A stretch of 7,349 nt of DNA from an uncultured Eubacteriales bacterium. Lineage in GTDB: Bacteria > Bacillota > Clostridia > Monoglobales > Monoglobaceae. Below are positions 7,045 to 7,349 of the stretch, piece by piece. The first letter of the stretch is position 1. Each line of letters begins with the position of its first letter. A program made the translations under genes and the position numbers. The stretch spans positions 1-7,349 of the forward strand of contig CAJKNM010000080.1 in NCBI GenBank assembly GCA_905201285.1, given 5' to 3'. The notes under the pieces were generated by a model. That model saw only the letters and a list, made by a program, of their open reading frames with translations. It did no database searches and was not told where the DNA came from.

Positions 7045-7311
7045 ATGGAAACGATAATAGGCGCAATAATATCAGCAGTTGCGGCGATAGCGGTGTGTAT
7101 CATAAATACCAACAGCCAAAACCGAAAAATATTGCTCGAGATGGACAAGCATAACGCCGTACAGACCGAGCAGATAACCCAGTTCAGAGAACAAGTCCAC
7201 CGCCACAACAATCTTATAGAGCGTACATATAAACTCGAAAGAGATGTTGCCCTGCTCAACAACCGCGAAAAGGTGTCGGAACACCGTTTAGAAGACTTAG
7301 AAAATAAATAA
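7045..7311 (+). CDS. Small one-helix membrane protein with coiled coil, lysis-module type (XhlA/holin-associated-like)
   Basis: The protein has 88 residues. Residues 3-20 (TIIGAIISAVAAIAVCII) form one membrane helix, followed by a polar stretch with a basic patch (NRK) and then an Asp/Glu/Lys/Arg/Gln-rich helix with heptad-like spacing, ending in REKVSEHRLEDLENK. This layout (N-terminal anchor, coiled coil, final HRLEDLE-like motif) is seen in short phage proteins placed between the tail fibre and the holin/endolysin genes, including XhlA-like and uncharacterised Streptococcus/Clostridium phage proteins. It starts 12 bases after the fibre stop with a strong ribosome binding site. A role in lysis or in membrane anchoring of the lysis machinery is inferred from layout and position; I cannot assign a specific family. 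With one membrane helix it is more likely a holin partner than a classical two- or three-helix holin. Confidence 0.65.
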   Translation: METIIGAIISAVAAIAVCIINTNSQNRKILLEMDKHNAVQTEQITQFREQVHRHNNLIERTYKLERDVALLNNREKVSEHRLEDLENK

Positions 7312-7349
7312 TCAAAATAATTTTAACATTGCCATACCATATATCAAAA

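Noticed and set aside
7312..7349. Terminator or promoter in the final AT-rich bases
   Set aside because: No stable inverted repeat followed by a T run and no clear -35/-10 pair is visible in these 38 bases; the window ends too early to judge.

Overview
The window is a piece of the late (tail to lysis) region of a siphovirus-type prophage or phage from a low-to-mid GC Firmicute, most likely a gut-type Clostridia host. The reasons are the gene order, the strong AGGAGG-type ribosome binding sites, a uniform + strand operon, and tail proteins of the TP901-1/clostridial prophage style. Genes are packed almost end to end. No rRNA, tRNA, CRISPR array, insertion sequence or DGR signature was seen.

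Layout. Bases 15-4579 carry a tail tape measure protein (TMP) in two reading frames: a 404-codon 5' part (TP901-1-type core) and an 1107-codon 3' part (hydrophobic stretch, coiled coils, helical repeats). The protein sense runs continuously from one frame into the other, so this looks like one gene of about 1,520 codons broken by a small frameshifting lesion around 1178-1229. Bases 4584-5513 hold a 309-codon gene whose first ~35 residues look like the N-terminus of a distal tail protein (Dit). The rest looks like the C-terminal part of a large tail-associated/minor structural protein (Tal-like). The simplest reading is an in-frame internal deletion that removed most of Dit and the N-terminal hub of Tal and fused the two ends. 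Bases 5545-7032 hold an apparently intact 495-codon tail fibre/spike with a C-terminal Peptidase_G2-type self-processing domain. Bases 7045-7311 encode a small one-helix membrane protein with a coiled-coil tail, of the kind that starts phage lysis modules. The last 38 bases hold nothing I can support.

How the genes fit together. In an intact phage the order would be TMP, Dit, Tal (hub), fibre, then holin and endolysin. The fibre and the lysis-module gene look healthy. The tape measure is frameshifted and the baseplate hub appears to be deleted. If both lesions are real and not assembly artefacts, this element should not build a normal infectious tail and is probably a decaying, or possibly repurposed, prophage. 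I found no convincing wholly new system; the chimeric Dit/Tal-like gene is the most unusual item.
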